A DNA stretch of 34,948 bases. It comes from Gammaproteobacteria bacterium. Lineage in GTDB: Bacteria > Pseudomonadota > Gammaproteobacteria > HK1. The notes under the pieces were generated by a model. That model had not been told where the DNA came from. It was given only the letters and a program-made list of their open reading frames with translations, and did no database searches. The translations under genes were made by a program, and so were the position numbers. The stretch spans positions 1-34,948 of the forward strand of contig JAJDUQ010000261.1 in NCBI GenBank assembly GCA_022826505.1, in the 5' to 3' direction. Of this stretch, positions 1-7,883 are shown piece by piece; position 1 is the first letter of the stretch; the number at the start of each line of letters is the position of its first letter.

Positions 1-459
1 GCGCGCGAGGTTGCCGCCGTAGCGCGTGCCGATGAAGTCGGGCACGGTGTAGCAGCCGAACTTGCGAAGGTAAGGTGCCATGAGCGCCGCCACCAGCACG
101 TACCCGCCGGTCCAGCCGACGACGAACGCGAGGTAGGCGTGGCCGCCCATGTAGATGCCGCCGGCCATCGCGACGAACGACGCGCCGGACATCCAGTCCG
201 CCGCCGTTGCCATGCCGTTGAACACCGGTGGGACGGTACGTCCCGCGACGTAGTAGGCATCGACCTGCATCGTGCGCGACAACCACCCGATCGCGGCGTA
301 GATGAAAACGGTGAACGCCACGAACAGGATGCCGATGACGTCGGCGGACACCCCCATCTGCTCGAGGATGGCCATGAGGCCGATGAAGACGATGAACCCG
401 CCCGTGTACATGCCGTAGATCTTGGGCAGGTTGTCGACGAAGCTCCCTTGCATTGCCAT
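1..459 (-). CDS. Sodium:solute symporter, large subunit (N-terminal part, cut by window edge)
   Basis: Sodium-coupled uptake of a small organic solute across the inner membrane; family members carry acetate, other short carboxylates or similar solutes, and the substrate cannot be read from this fragment. The 153 visible residues begin MAMQGSFVDN and hold hydrophobic helices at about 13-35, 42-62 and 80-125. They include the SSS-type stretches DAYYVAGR and ATAADWMSGASF, where the conserved family signature lies, followed by TVPDFIGTRYGG. The start at 459 is preceded by a strong AGGGGAGGA-type ribosome binding site; an ATG two codons later is possible. It lies 13 bp downstream of the DUF4212 small subunit, the pairing known for VC_2705-type symporters. 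The rest of the gene lies left of the window. Family is certain, substrate unknown. Confidence 0.9.
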   Translation of the reverse strand, partial: MAMQGSFVDNLPKIYGMYTGGFIVFIGLMAILEQMGVSADVIGILFVAFTVFIYAAIGWLSRTMQVDAYYVAGRTVPPVFNGMATAADWMSGASFVAMAGGIYMGGHAYLAFVVGWTGGYVLVAALMAPYLRKFGCYTVPDFIGTRYGGNLAR

Positions 460-472
460 GGTCGTCCTCCCC

Positions 473-727
473 TCAGTCGTCTTCGGCCATGCCGCACTCG
501 CGGTCGATCCTGTCCTGGGTTCTTGCGAACCAGAAGATCAACACCACGAATACGAACAGGGATCCTTGCGCGGCCATGTAGAAACCGAGCGGGAATCCGA
601 GAAAGGAAGCCCCGTTGAGCGCATCGGCGAACCAATGCACGACAAACGAGAACACGAACCAGATGGCGAGCGTGACCCACATCAGACTGCGGGTGCGCCG
701 CCAGTGCGTGGCTTGGTCACTGTTCAT
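473..727 (-). CDS. DUF4212 small subunit of a sodium:solute symporter
   Basis: An 84-residue inner-membrane protein with two predicted helices (about 17-38 and 48-67), separated by a short loop containing FLGFPLGFYMAAQGS. This is the typical signature of the DUF4212 symporter small subunit. In the family the small protein is encoded just before the large symporter and is thought to act with it. Here the large subunit follows after 13 bp on the same strand, so the two form an operon. The start at 727 has a good AAGGGAGGA ribosome binding site about 7 bp upstream. The charged C-terminus ends GMAEDD. What it contributes mechanistically is not established for the family. Confidence 0.88.
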   Translation of the reverse strand: MNSDQATHWRRTRSLMWVTLAIWFVFSFVVHWFADALNGASFLGFPLGFYMAAQGSLFVFVVLIFWFARTQDRIDRECGMAEDD

Positions 728-1159
728 CTACCGTCCTCCCTTGTGATGAGACTGCCAAGTTCCTGCTGTTTTGTACGCTCCTTGCCGTTGTTGCTCGTCG
801 AGTCGAAACCGGTCGAATGGGGGCGGCCGCACAGTCATCACCGCGAGCCGCCGACACCGCCCCTTGCCCCGTCACGCGGCGATGGAGTCAAGTGGCACCT
901 CGTGGATTCCTCCGCCACCTTGTACGAGATTGACGCAACGGGGAACCATCGTGCCATTTTAAGTCGACGGCGCCTGTTGCGCGAGCGCAATTGCGCCGAC
1001 CGGTAGGGCCGAATTGATCTCGGTTCGGTACATCCCGGTCCCGCACGCGTCGCCTTGCTCGACTGGAGAATCATCGGCGCATTCTTTCGAACCATCGGAT
1101 CAGGACCAGATGGAGGTTTTGCAAGTGAGGGGAGTATCGGCTTTCGGGCCGTTTTTCGA
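728..1159. promoter_or_regulatory. Divergent intergenic region between symporter operon and hypothetical gene
   Basis: This 432-bp stretch separates the leftward symporter operon from a rightward gene and must carry both promoters. I found no convincing -35/-10 pair and no coding signal: the open frames here lack ribosome binding sites and recognisable protein. The one distinctive element is the set of alternating hexamers at 977-996, listed separately. Calling it regulatory rests on the divergent layout alone. Confidence 0.4.
977..996. repeat. Interleaved inverted hexamers, possible operator
   Basis: TTGCGC, two bases (GA), GCGCAA, then TTGCGC directly abutting. The first pair forms an inverted repeat with a 2-bp centre; the second pair forms the perfect 12-bp palindrome GCGCAATTGCGC at 985-996. 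Three copies of one hexamer in alternating orientation in a divergent promoter region is the kind of layout a dimeric repressor binds. No regulator for it is encoded next to it, so the role is inferred. Confidence 0.35.
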
Positions 1160-1813
1160 ATGAACGAATCGATTCTGACCCGATGGCGGCGGAGGTTGTC
1201 CGTGCTCGCGGAATATCTCGGAGCGGGATCGGGGGGCCGCAGGCGGACCATCGCCGACCCGGCGGGGCTCCAGCACTTTCTCGACACCAGGGCCAGCCGA
1301 ATCGCCCAGACGACGCTGTACGGCTACCTCCGCACGCGCGCCGGCACCCGGTACCCGGTGCTGTTCGAGAACGACGCATTCGTCGTCTCGATCAACCATG
1401 CGAAGTGGCAGATGTGGCTCGCCTGTCTGTCGGACCTGGCGGTGTTCGCGGGCGGATTGCTCGCCCTGCGCTCGCAAGCCGGCCCCGCGGCAGCGGGTGC
1501 GACCGTGCGGCGCACGGTGGAGGCGATTCTGGAGCGTACCGGCACCCCCGAGGATTCGGGCCCCCTGTTCACCGAGGGCGCGACGGCGGTGCTCGAACGG
1601 CTGAGCCGGTGCGACTGGAGCGCGATCGAGGACGATGAGAGCGAGTTCACCGCAAGTCCGGAAGCCCTTGTGCGCCACGCGCCGATCATCCCGGAACTGA
1701 TGGCGCTCGACGAGGAGATTGTCCGAAACTCGGTGCGGTTCAGTTGGCAGGAGGTTCGCCGGGAGCTGCGAGCGAACCTCGACGCCGACAGGGTGCTCGG
1801 ACAAGGCGACTGA
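1160..1813 (+). CDS. Uncharacterised protein
   Basis: A 217-residue protein I cannot assign to a family. It has no signal peptide. It opens with a basic stretch (MNESILTRWRRRLS). The middle contains LYGYLRTRAGTRYPVLFEND, then a moderately hydrophobic segment (WLACLSDLAVFAGGLLAL). The C-terminal half is acidic and helical, and ends in a charged stretch. Codon third positions are strongly GC-biased throughout, which supports real coding. ATG 1160 is chosen because the upstream extension to a TTG at 1055 is low-complexity and atypical; no strong ribosome binding site is visible. It is transcribed away from the symporter operon, so a link to that transporter is possible but unproven. Confidence 0.6.
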   Translation: MNESILTRWRRRLSVLAEYLGAGSGGRRRTIADPAGLQHFLDTRASRIAQTTLYGYLRTRAGTRYPVLFENDAFVVSINHAKWQMWLACLSDLAVFAGGLLALRSQAGPAAAGATVRRTVEAILERTGTPEDSGPLFTEGATAVLERLSRCDWSAIEDDESEFTASPEALVRHAPIIPELMALDEEIVRNSVRFSWQEVRRELRANLDADRVLGQGD

Positions 1814-1826
1814 AACACGGGCGATT

Positions 1827-1842
1827 CCCGCACCTTTGCGGG
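1827..1842. other. Short GC hairpin after the hypothetical gene
   Basis: CCCGCA-CCTT-TGCGGG forms a perfect 6-bp stem with a 4-base loop, 14 bp past the stop codon at 1813. No T-run follows, so it is at best an imperfect terminator or a transcript-end stabiliser. Confidence 0.3.
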
Positions 1843-1934
1843 CCCCACCGGCCCGACCGGGATGCGTCTCCACAGTGAAGAGGAGATACATCCCGTAAGA
1901 TGGTCGCCCTCGCATCGAGGAGGGTTGCCGGCCG

Positions 1935-3137
1935 ATGTCGAATTCCAGCCGAGGGCCGCTTGCCGGCGTACGGGCAGTCGAGTTCGGCCAGATCGCGGCA
2001 GGGCCCTTCACCGGGTCCCTGCTTGCGGATCTGGGGGCCGACGTCATCAAGATCGAACGCCCCGACGGAGGTGACGGCATGCGCGCCTGGCCGCCGCTCT
2101 CCACCGCCGACGGTGACGACACCGTCTACAGCGAGAATTTCGCGTCGCTCAATCGCAACAAGCGCAGCGTCGTCCTCGACCTCAAGGAGCGCGGCGACGT
2201 CGATCGGCTGTTGCGGCTCACCGCCGTGGCCGACGTGCTGGTCGAGAACTACCGTCCGGGGGTGCTCGCACGCCTCGGAGCGGACTACGGCGCGGTCAGC
2301 GCCCGCAATCCGAAAATCGTGTACTGCTCGATTTCGGGCTATGGACAGACCGGACCGTACGCGAACAAGGGAGCGTTCGACGTTACCGTGCAGGGCATGA
2401 GCGGACTGATGAGCGTCACCGGCGAACCCGGCGGCGGACTGGTCAAGTGCGGCGTCCCGGTCGGCGATTTCTGCGCGGGGCTCTACTCCGCCTACACCAT
2501 CACCGCGAACCTCATGCGGGCTCGGGAGACCGGCCACGGCACGTACATCGACTGCTCGATGCTGGGAAGCCTCATCGGCGTGGCGGCACTGCAGACCAGC
2601 GAGTTCTTCGGCACCGGCGCGGCGCCACGACCGCTCGGCTCCGCGCACCCCCGCAACGCGCCCTATCAGGCGTTTCGCGCACGCGACGAGCACTTCATCA
2701 TCGCGGCGGGCAACGACCGGCTGTTCGCGCAGGTGTGTGCCGCTGTCGGACTGCCGGGTCTCGCCCACGATCCACGCTTCACCTCGCAGCTTCTCCGTGC
2801 GGAACACCAAGGCGATCTCGTCGCCATTCTCGGCCCGCGATTCGCCGAGCGGACCGCCGCCGAATGGCTCGAAGAGATGGATGCCCGGGGAGTCCCTTGC
2901 GCACCGATCAACGACTACCCGCGGGTCCTGGACGATCCTCAGGTTGCGCATCTCGGGCTCGTCCATCCGCTGACCCTGCCGAATGGAGTGGAGACGCGCA
3001 CCATCGGCTTCCCGGTTTCGATGAGCGGATATGCGTTCGAAATCAACCGTGCGCCACCCGCGCTCGGCGCGCACACCAACGAGGTGCTCGAAGAATGGCT
3101 CGGGGAGGCGCCGGTGGAGAGGGAGCCCGCCGCGTAG
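1935..3137 (+). CDS. CaiB/BaiF family (class III) CoA-transferase
   Basis: Transfers CoA between an acyl-CoA donor and a free carboxylic acid in the cytoplasm, usually to activate an acid for catabolism. The 400 residues match the family's usual length. Visible family features are the N-terminal GVRAVEFGQIAAGP, GADVIKIERPDGGD at 35-48, VLVENYRPGVLARLG at 101-115, YCSISGYGQTGPY at 130-142 and VGDFCAGLYSA with the probable catalytic Asp178. The late MDARGVPCAPINDY is typical of the C-terminal domain. GGAGG at about 1918-1923 sits 11 bp upstream of the ATG. It stands alone, convergent with the regulator at 3230-4126. The substrate acid cannot be deduced; a second paralogue lies at 26010-27290. 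Confidence 0.92.
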   Translation: MSNSSRGPLAGVRAVEFGQIAAGPFTGSLLADLGADVIKIERPDGGDGMRAWPPLSTADGDDTVYSENFASLNRNKRSVVLDLKERGDVDRLLRLTAVADVLVENYRPGVLARLGADYGAVSARNPKIVYCSISGYGQTGPYANKGAFDVTVQGMSGLMSVTGEPGGGLVKCGVPVGDFCAGLYSAYTITANLMRARETGHGTYIDCSMLGSLIGVAALQTSEFFGTGAAPRPLGSAHPRNAPYQAFRARDEHFIIAAGNDRLFAQVCAAVGLPGLAHDPRFTSQLLRAEHQGDLVAILGPRFAERTAAEWLEEMDARGVPCAPINDYPRVLDDPQVAHLGLVHPLTLPNGVETRTIGFPVSMSGYAFEINRAPPALGAHTNEVLEEWLGEAPVEREPAA

Positions 3138-3229
3138 GCTTCGTCGCGTCGCACTATCAGTCGGCTCCGGCCGCGGCCGGACAACGGGAATCGCGCGGTG
3201 ACCTGCCGGTCGGTTTCGATGGAGCGGAA

Positions 3230-4126
3230 TCAGCCGCCGTTGTACCGTACCGTACCGAGCCCCGAGAGTTCGTAGCCGCCAATCTCGGTCGCGCGGCGCT
3301 GGAACGCAGCGCTGGCGCAGAACGCAAGCAGACGCTGCATCGGCGCCTCGAAGTACTCCCGGCGCCACACCAGCAGGTCGTAGCGCTCCCGAAAGAGCGG
3401 AATGAAATCCAGCCGGTGCATCCGGGCAACCGATTCCACCGCCAGACCGGCGTCGGCACGCCCTTCGAGCACGTGCTGGGCGACGTCCGCTTCGGTACGG
3501 GCGGGTGGATCGAGCATCACAACGGTGTCCAGATCGATTCCCGCTTCTGCGACCAGGTGGCGGAGCAGCAGATAGCTTCCTGCTTCGGGCTGGCGGGGCA
3601 CGAACCGGACCCCGCCGAGGTCCGCGGCGCTCGCGAGCCCCTTGGGGTTGCCACTGGCCACCACCAGTCCCTGTATGCGCCATGCCCATTCGATCATCAC
3701 CACCGGCTGGTTCGAGAACTCGTCCGCGACGACGTCCCGGTTGAACTCCCCGGTCTGCGGGTCGAACACGTGCATGCCCGCCGCGAACGCCTTGCGCGCC
3801 GTCATCCGCGAGAGCCCGTCGATGCTGCCGCCGAAGAACGTCGCAATCTCGGAGCCCGATTCACGGATCGCCCAGTCGAGCAGGGGGTCGTGGCTACCCG
3901 CGAGCACCGGCGGCGGCGGGGCAAGGTCGGCCGCGCCGGCGGCGAGCCCCACTCGGCGGCGCACCCAGGCTTCGACGAGATCGCGCGGGAACAGCATCTT
4001 CCCCGTCACCCGGCTCACCGGAATCTCCTGCTCCGCGACGAGCTCGTAGATCTTGCGTTCCTTGACCCGGAGGAGGTCGGCGACTTCCCTGGTCGTGAGG
4101 AAGGGGTTCACGAGAGTCGACGGCAC
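3230..4126 (-). CDS. One-component regulator: excisionase/MerR-type HTH plus periplasmic-binding-protein-like domain
   Basis: A 298-residue DNA-binding protein. Residues 9-58 form a helix-turn-helix of the excisionase/HTH_17 type (TTREVADLLRVKERKIYELV, then a basic wing with RDLVEAWVRRR). A proline-rich linker leads to a substrate-binding-protein-like domain at about 78-290, beginning GSHDPLLDWAIRES. Proteins of this design sense a small molecule, often an oxyanion such as molybdate or tungstate or a carboxylate, with the binding-protein fold held in the cytoplasm. No signal peptide is present, which fits. The start is GTG 4126; GTG 4111 is an alternative, and neither has a clear ribosome binding site. 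It is divergent from nudC; direct repeats at 4176-4193 lie between them and could be its site. The ligand is unknown. Confidence 0.85.
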   Translation of the reverse strand: MPSTLVNPFLTTREVADLLRVKERKIYELVAEQEIPVSRVTGKMLFPRDLVEAWVRRRVGLAAGAADLAPPPPVLAGSHDPLLDWAIRESGSEIATFFGGSIDGLSRMTARKAFAAGMHVFDPQTGEFNRDVVADEFSNQPVVMIEWAWRIQGLVVASGNPKGLASAADLGGVRFVPRQPEAGSYLLLRHLVAEAGIDLDTVVMLDPPARTEADVAQHVLEGRADAGLAVESVARMHRLDFIPLFRERYDLLVWRREYFEAPMQRLLAFCASAAFQRRATEIGGYELSGLGTVRYNGG

Positions 4127-4175
4127 CCGGTACCGTGCGGGGGAAAGCGGCGACTCGGCCTGTGGTGGACGAGAG

Positions 4176-4193
4176 CGATCATCGGTCGATCAT
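4176..4193. promoter_or_regulatory. Direct repeat CGATCAT x2, candidate operator
   Basis: CGATCAT occurs at 4176-4182 and again at 4187-4193, an 11-bp period that would put both copies on the same face of the helix. They sit about 50 bp upstream of the HTH regulator's start and about 110 bp upstream of nudC. Position and spacing suggest a binding site, plausibly for the adjacent regulator, but no binding consensus is known to me. Confidence 0.35.
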
Positions 4194-4302
4194 AGTCGAG
4201 GCTACGCGCGCCCGCTCGAAACCGCGTTGGCCCGTGCGCTCGATCGAGCTGTCTCGCGTATGCGGTAGCATCGGGCGCCCGATACCGCCGCCAGAGGTTT
4301 CG

Positions 4303-5232
4303 ATGCCGCAACGAACCATTCACTACGCCGACGACGCCATGGACCGGGTCGCAATGCGACGCGAGGATCCGGCGTGGATCGACGACCGACTCAGGGCACC
4401 GACCAGCCGCTTTGTCGCGGTCGCCTCGGGCCGGCATCCGTTCGTCCGTGCCGAGACCGGTGCTCGGCGGCCATGGTTCCTCGCCCACGACGCCATCGAA
4501 GGCTCGCTGCCGGGCGATCCGATCCTGCTCGGTGTGCACGAGGACATCGCGTACTTCGCGGTCGACGTGACCGACGCGCCACCCTCGCTTCCCGATTCGG
4601 TCACGCTGCTCGGGCTTCGCGAAGTCATCACCGATCTCGGCCATCGGGATTCCTCGGCGCTCGCCTACGCGAGCGCCCTGGTGCACTGGCACCGAACGCA
4701 TCGATTCTGCGGCGCCTGCGGCACGCCAACGATGTCGACCCGAGGCGGCCACGTACGCCGATGCACCGATGCGGATTGCGGGCGGGAGCACTTCCCCCGT
4801 ACCGACCCGGCAGTCATCACCCTCGTCGTCGACGACGACCGTTGCCTGCTCGCACGCAGGCGGAACTGGGCCCCGGGACGCCGGTCGACGGTGGCCGGAT
4901 TCGTCGAACCCGGGGAGACCCTCGAGCATACGGTGGCCCGCGAGACGTTCGAGGAGGTCGGGGTGCGGGTGGGCAAAGTCACCTATCGCGGCTCGCAGCC
5001 GTGGCCCTTTCCGCAATCGTTGATGCTCGGCTTCCGGGCCGCCGCCGAGACCAGCGACATCGCGGTCGACGGGGACGAGATCGCGCAGGCCGACTGGTAC
5101 ACCCCGGAGCGCATCGAGGCGGACACTGCCTCCGGGGCCCTCATCCTGCCTCCGTTCGACTCGATCAGCCGTCGCCTCGTCGAGGACTGGCTCGCCGAGC
5201 GCCGTCAAGGCCTGCACGCCGGACCGTGTTGA
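4303..5232 (+). CDS. nudC: NAD(H) pyrophosphatase / NAD-cap RNA decapping Nudix hydrolase NudC
   Basis: Hydrolyses NADH/NAD+ to NMN(H) and AMP and, in well-studied relatives, removes NAD caps from RNA 5' ends; cytoplasmic. The 309 residues contain an N-terminal NudC-specific domain, a zinc ribbon with Cys136, Cys139, Cys154 and Cys159, and a complete Nudix box at about 199-221 (GFVEPGETLEHTVARETFEE and following). The diagnostic SQPWPFPQS motif at 231-239 separates NADH pyrophosphatases from other Nudix enzymes. The ATG at 4303 follows AGAGG by 6 bp; an upstream in-frame ATG at 4135 would overlap the regulator's promoter and adds unrelated sequence. It is slightly longer than the E. coli enzyme because of a larger N-terminal domain. 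It is a single-gene unit, divergent from the regulator. Confidence 0.93.
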   Translation: MPQRTIHYADDAMDRVAMRREDPAWIDDRLRAPTSRFVAVASGRHPFVRAETGARRPWFLAHDAIEGSLPGDPILLGVHEDIAYFAVDVTDAPPSLPDSVTLLGLREVITDLGHRDSSALAYASALVHWHRTHRFCGACGTPTMSTRGGHVRRCTDADCGREHFPRTDPAVITLVVDDDRCLLARRRNWAPGRRSTVAGFVEPGETLEHTVARETFEEVGVRVGKVTYRGSQPWPFPQSLMLGFRAAAETSDIAVDGDEIAQADWYTPERIEADTASGALILPPFDSISRRLVEDWLAERRQGLHAGPC

Positions 5233-5307
5233 CCGCGCGGCACGGTTCGGGCGACCCCGCGCCGGATGTGCCGGCATCTGCCGAAACACCGGAGGGTGCC
5301 CCGGAAA

Positions 5308-5327
5308 CCGGGCGACCGGGCGACCGG
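5308..5327. repeat. Short tandem repeat, 2.5 x 8 bp
   Basis: CCGGGCGA occurs twice in tandem, followed by CCGG, between the convergent nudC and 5395-5757 genes. It is probably simple-sequence drift in GC-rich DNA; no T-tract terminator is seen in this 162-bp gap. Confidence 0.3.
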
Positions 5328-5394
5328 AAACACCACCGCCGCGCAGGTCGAGCCGGCGTCCGCACCACCAGGGAGAACAGCGTTACGCTGCGGC

Positions 5395-5757
5395 TTACCG
5401 ACCCTGATCGCGGACGGCGACCAGGGCTGCACGCAGCAGCGCAATCTTTCGGTTTCCATCCTCGTCGTGAGCCACCGGCGTCGCACCATGGCGGAACTCG
5501 ACGACCGTGGCCTCGCAACATGCGGTCAATTCGATCTCGAATCCCAGTTCGAGCATCCGGTCGAGAACTTGCATGTTCTGGGCATCGTTGCAGTCCGGCC
5601 GCCACGAGAACACCGTCATGACCGGATCGCCCCCCGCGGCGTGCCACACCGATGTCTGCGAGTCATAGGCCCAGGGAATGTCGGCCGCCGTCCACCCCAT
5701 GACCCGCCGGGCAATCTCGGCGCACAACGAATCGCTGTCGTCGTGGCTCATCGACAT
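5395..5757 (-). CDS. Small phage-ABA-sandwich-like protein
   Basis: A 120-residue acidic protein. The N-terminal helix ends in IARRVMGW (15-22), followed by a short variable part and then FSWRPDCNDAQNMQVLDRM (50-68). The end has a helix IALLRAALVAVRD. The order MGW, then a xxSxxxNDA-like turn, then a C-terminal AL-rich helix resembles the BC1872/phage ABA sandwich domain, a small fold found in phages and scattered on bacterial chromosomes, function unknown. No other phage gene is nearby. It lies 44 bp downstream of the flavin reductase on the same strand and may be the last gene of that unit. Start ATG 5757; an ATG two codons later is also possible. The family match is by motif impression only. 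Confidence 0.6.
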   Translation of the reverse strand: MSMSHDDSDSLCAEIARRVMGWTAADIPWAYDSQTSVWHAAGGDPVMTVFSWRPDCNDAQNMQVLDRMLELGFEIELTACCEATVVEFRHGATPVAHDEDGNRKIALLRAALVAVRDQGR

Positions 5758-5801
5758 GCTACCCGGACCAGGTGCTGCGACGACTCGCCACCGAACCCGG
5801 A

Positions 5802-6365
5802 CTAGGGTACCGGGGGAGTCGGGCGCCCGTCCCCACGCTCGCTTCCATCATCATCGACCGGCAGGCTCCGATAGCGCCCGCGCCAGTATGCAAGCGGCCG
5901 ATCGGTGGAGTCCTCGCACGCGAGCACTCGTCCGATGAGAACCATGTGATCGCCAGCTTCGAACCTGCGCCAGACCGCGCACTCCAGCGACGCGACGCAG
6001 CCTTCGAGAATCGGCGACCCGTACCAGCCTTCTCGCCAGCACACCCCGGCAAAACGGTCCGAATGCTCTGTGGCGAACCGGACCGAGATCGCTTGTTGCG
6101 AATCTCCGAGCATGTTGACCGCGAAGCGCGAACATTGGCGGTAGACATTGAAACACTCGGTCTCGTGTCCCACGCACACGAGCACCAGAGGCGGGTCGAG
6201 CGAGACCGACGTGAACGAGTTGGCGGTGAAACCTCGCGGCTGGCCATCGACCCCGCGCGCGGTCACGATGGTCACTCCGGTGACAAAGCAGCCAAGGGCC
6301 CGCCGGAGGCCGGCGGAATCGGGACCCTGACCTGATACCGGCTCCACGTTGCTCAATTGCCGCAT
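5802..6365 (-). CDS. Flavin reductase-like (FMN-binding split barrel) protein
   Basis: Probably reduces FMN or FAD with NAD(P)H and supplies the reduced flavin to a monooxygenase. The 187 residues carry the family pattern: an N-terminal LRRALGCFVTGVTIVTARG, the conserved GFTANSFTSVSLDPPLVLVC at about 46-65, FAVNMLGDSQQAIS in the middle, and a late GDHMVLIGRVLAC that corresponds to the NAD(P)H-side GDH motif. ATG 6365 is used because residues upstream of it in the open frame have no family character; its ribosome binding site is weak, and a GTG 11 codons upstream is an alternative. It is 105 bp downstream of the aminotransferase on the same strand. No partner monooxygenase is seen in the window. 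Confidence 0.85.
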   Translation of the reverse strand: MRQLSNVEPVSGQGPDSAGLRRALGCFVTGVTIVTARGVDGQPRGFTANSFTSVSLDPPLVLVCVGHETECFNVYRQCSRFAVNMLGDSQQAISVRFATEHSDRFAGVCWREGWYGSPILEGCVASLECAVWRRFEAGDHMVLIGRVLACEDSTDRPLAYWRGRYRSLPVDDDGSERGDGRPTPPVP

Positions 6366-6470
6366 CCAGGTTGAAGGACGAGCCACGTTCCACACCGAGC
6401 CGCTGAACGAGATCTCCTGACCCGCCGATTCATCCGACCGTGCGGGTACCGCCCGAGCGCCCCAACGCAC

Positions 6471-7754
6471 TCAGTGCCGGGCGATCTCCGCCGCCGCCGC
6501 CTCGAACGCGCCGAGGGTCTGGTCGATGTCTTCCTGCGTGTGGGCGACGGACACATAGAACTTCGAGGTGCCCTTGAGCACTCCGTGCTCGCGCAGCACC
6601 GCGTTGAACCGGGCGTTGCTGCTCTTGTCCCCACTTTCCCACGACCAGTAGTCGACGATCGGCTGGTCGGTGAACACGATGTCGAACACGCAGGGCTCGC
6701 CGCAGACCTGCGCTTCGACGCCGGCACTGCGCATGGCGTTCGCGAGTCCGTCCATGAGCTTGCGGCCGTTGTCGAAGAGCCGTGCGTAGGCCTCGTCCGC
6801 GCGCAGCACCCCAAGGGTCGCGAGGCCGGCACTGGCCGCAATCGGATTGCCGCTCAAGGTCCCGATCTGCGGCAGGAACCCTTCCTCGCCCGCCGCACCC
6901 TGATCGAACTGCGCCATGATTTCCTCCCGGCCGACGAGACCCGCCAGGGGAAATCCTCCCCCGACGACCTTGCCCACGGTGCACAGATCCGGCACCACTC
7001 CGTAAAACTCCTGCGCACCTCCGTAGGAAAGTCGAAAGCCGGTGACGACCTCATCGAACGCGAGCGGAAGGTCATGACGCTCGGTGAGCGCCCGAAGCCC
7101 TTCGAGAAATCCGGGTCGAGGCTGGATCACCCGCTGAAACGCCTCCACGATCACGCCAGCGAGTGAGTCGTGGTGTTCCTCGACAATCGCGGTGACCGCA
7201 TCCAAGTCGTTGTACGGCGCGACCAGAACCTCCTCCCGAATGGCCTCCGGGATGCCGGGAGAGTCCGGGATCGGCTCGATACCGTTGCTGCGCCGCCGGG
7301 GCGCGAGGCTCATCAGGGCATAGTCGTTCATGCCGTGATAGCCGCCCTCGAACTTGAGGATTTTCGAGCGACCGCGGAACGCGCGCATCGCGCGCATCGC
7401 GTAGAGGGTAGCCTCCGAGCCGCTGCTCGTGAAGCGTACCTTCTCCGCGCAGGGCATCGCTTCACAGATGGCCTCCGCCAGCAGAATTCCGGGGGCACTG
7501 TTCGCGAAAAAAGTGGTGCCGCGCTCTAGCTGCTCGCGCACCGCCGTCATCACCTCCGGATGACGGTGGCCGATGAGCATGGGTCCGGAGCCAAGCAGAA
7601 AATCGACGTACTCCTTGCCCGCCGCGTCGCGCACCCGACCGCCGGTGCCTTCGACGATGACGAGGTCGGCGCCCGCGTTTCCGAAGCTCCCCCCTGGAAG
7701 AAAGGCCCGGGCCTTGTCGCGCAACGCGGCTTCCGAATGACTCTGCTGATCCAT
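6471..7754 (-). CDS. Class III PLP-dependent aminotransferase (glutamate-1-semialdehyde aminomutase-like)
   Basis: A cytoplasmic PLP enzyme of 427 residues. Visible are the phosphate-binding SGSEAT at 111-116, GGYHGMNDYA at 137-146, the PLP-ring Asp234 in FDEVVTGFR, the Schiff-base Lys262 in VGKVVGGGFPLAG, and GTLSGNPIAASA at 298-309. The order and the VVGGGFPLAG stretch resemble glutamate-1-semialdehyde 2,1-aminomutase, but the gene is not near tetrapyrrole genes. In this catabolic setting a transaminase acting on an omega- or beta-amino acid is more likely. ATG 7754 follows GGGAG by 6 bp; an ATG two codons upstream at 7760 is too close to that site. It is 129 bp downstream of the ThDP enzyme and probably co-transcribed. 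Substrate unknown. Confidence 0.85.
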   Translation of the reverse strand: MDQQSHSEAALRDKARAFLPGGSFGNAGADLVIVEGTGGRVRDAAGKEYVDFLLGSGPMLIGHRHPEVMTAVREQLERGTTFFANSAPGILLAEAICEAMPCAEKVRFTSSGSEATLYAMRAMRAFRGRSKILKFEGGYHGMNDYALMSLAPRRRSNGIEPIPDSPGIPEAIREEVLVAPYNDLDAVTAIVEEHHDSLAGVIVEAFQRVIQPRPGFLEGLRALTERHDLPLAFDEVVTGFRLSYGGAQEFYGVVPDLCTVGKVVGGGFPLAGLVGREEIMAQFDQGAAGEEGFLPQIGTLSGNPIAASAGLATLGVLRADEAYARLFDNGRKLMDGLANAMRSAGVEAQVCGEPCVFDIVFTDQPIVDYWSWESGDKSSNARFNAVLREHGVLKGTSKFYVSVAHTQEDIDQTLGAFEAAAAEIARH

Positions 7755-7883
7755 GTTCATCTCCCGGCAGGGCTGGCTGGAACGCACGGCAAGACGAAAT
7801 CTTCCGTCGTCGCCGTGCGCATCATCGCCCGTGCACCCACCTGAATTATCCTGACGAATCCGTCGGGATCCTCGTGCGGCCGC

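Noticed and set aside
1055..1159. TTG-started N-terminal extension of the uncharacterised protein
   Set aside because: The 35 added residues are low-complexity and glycine-rich, and no ribosome binding site precedes the TTG.
1740..3689. Long minus-strand open frame covering the first CoA-transferase
   Set aside because: It is antisense to a well-conserved gene, rich in Arg and Ala, with no ribosome binding site or recognisable domain.
5308..5327. Tandem repeat considered as a CRISPR or VNTR
   Set aside because: There are only 2.5 copies of 8 bp, with no spacers.
6471..7754. hemL, glutamate-1-semialdehyde aminomutase of heme synthesis
   Set aside because: It is similar in fold and motifs, but has no tetrapyrrole neighbours and lies in a catabolic run; the symbol is not justified.
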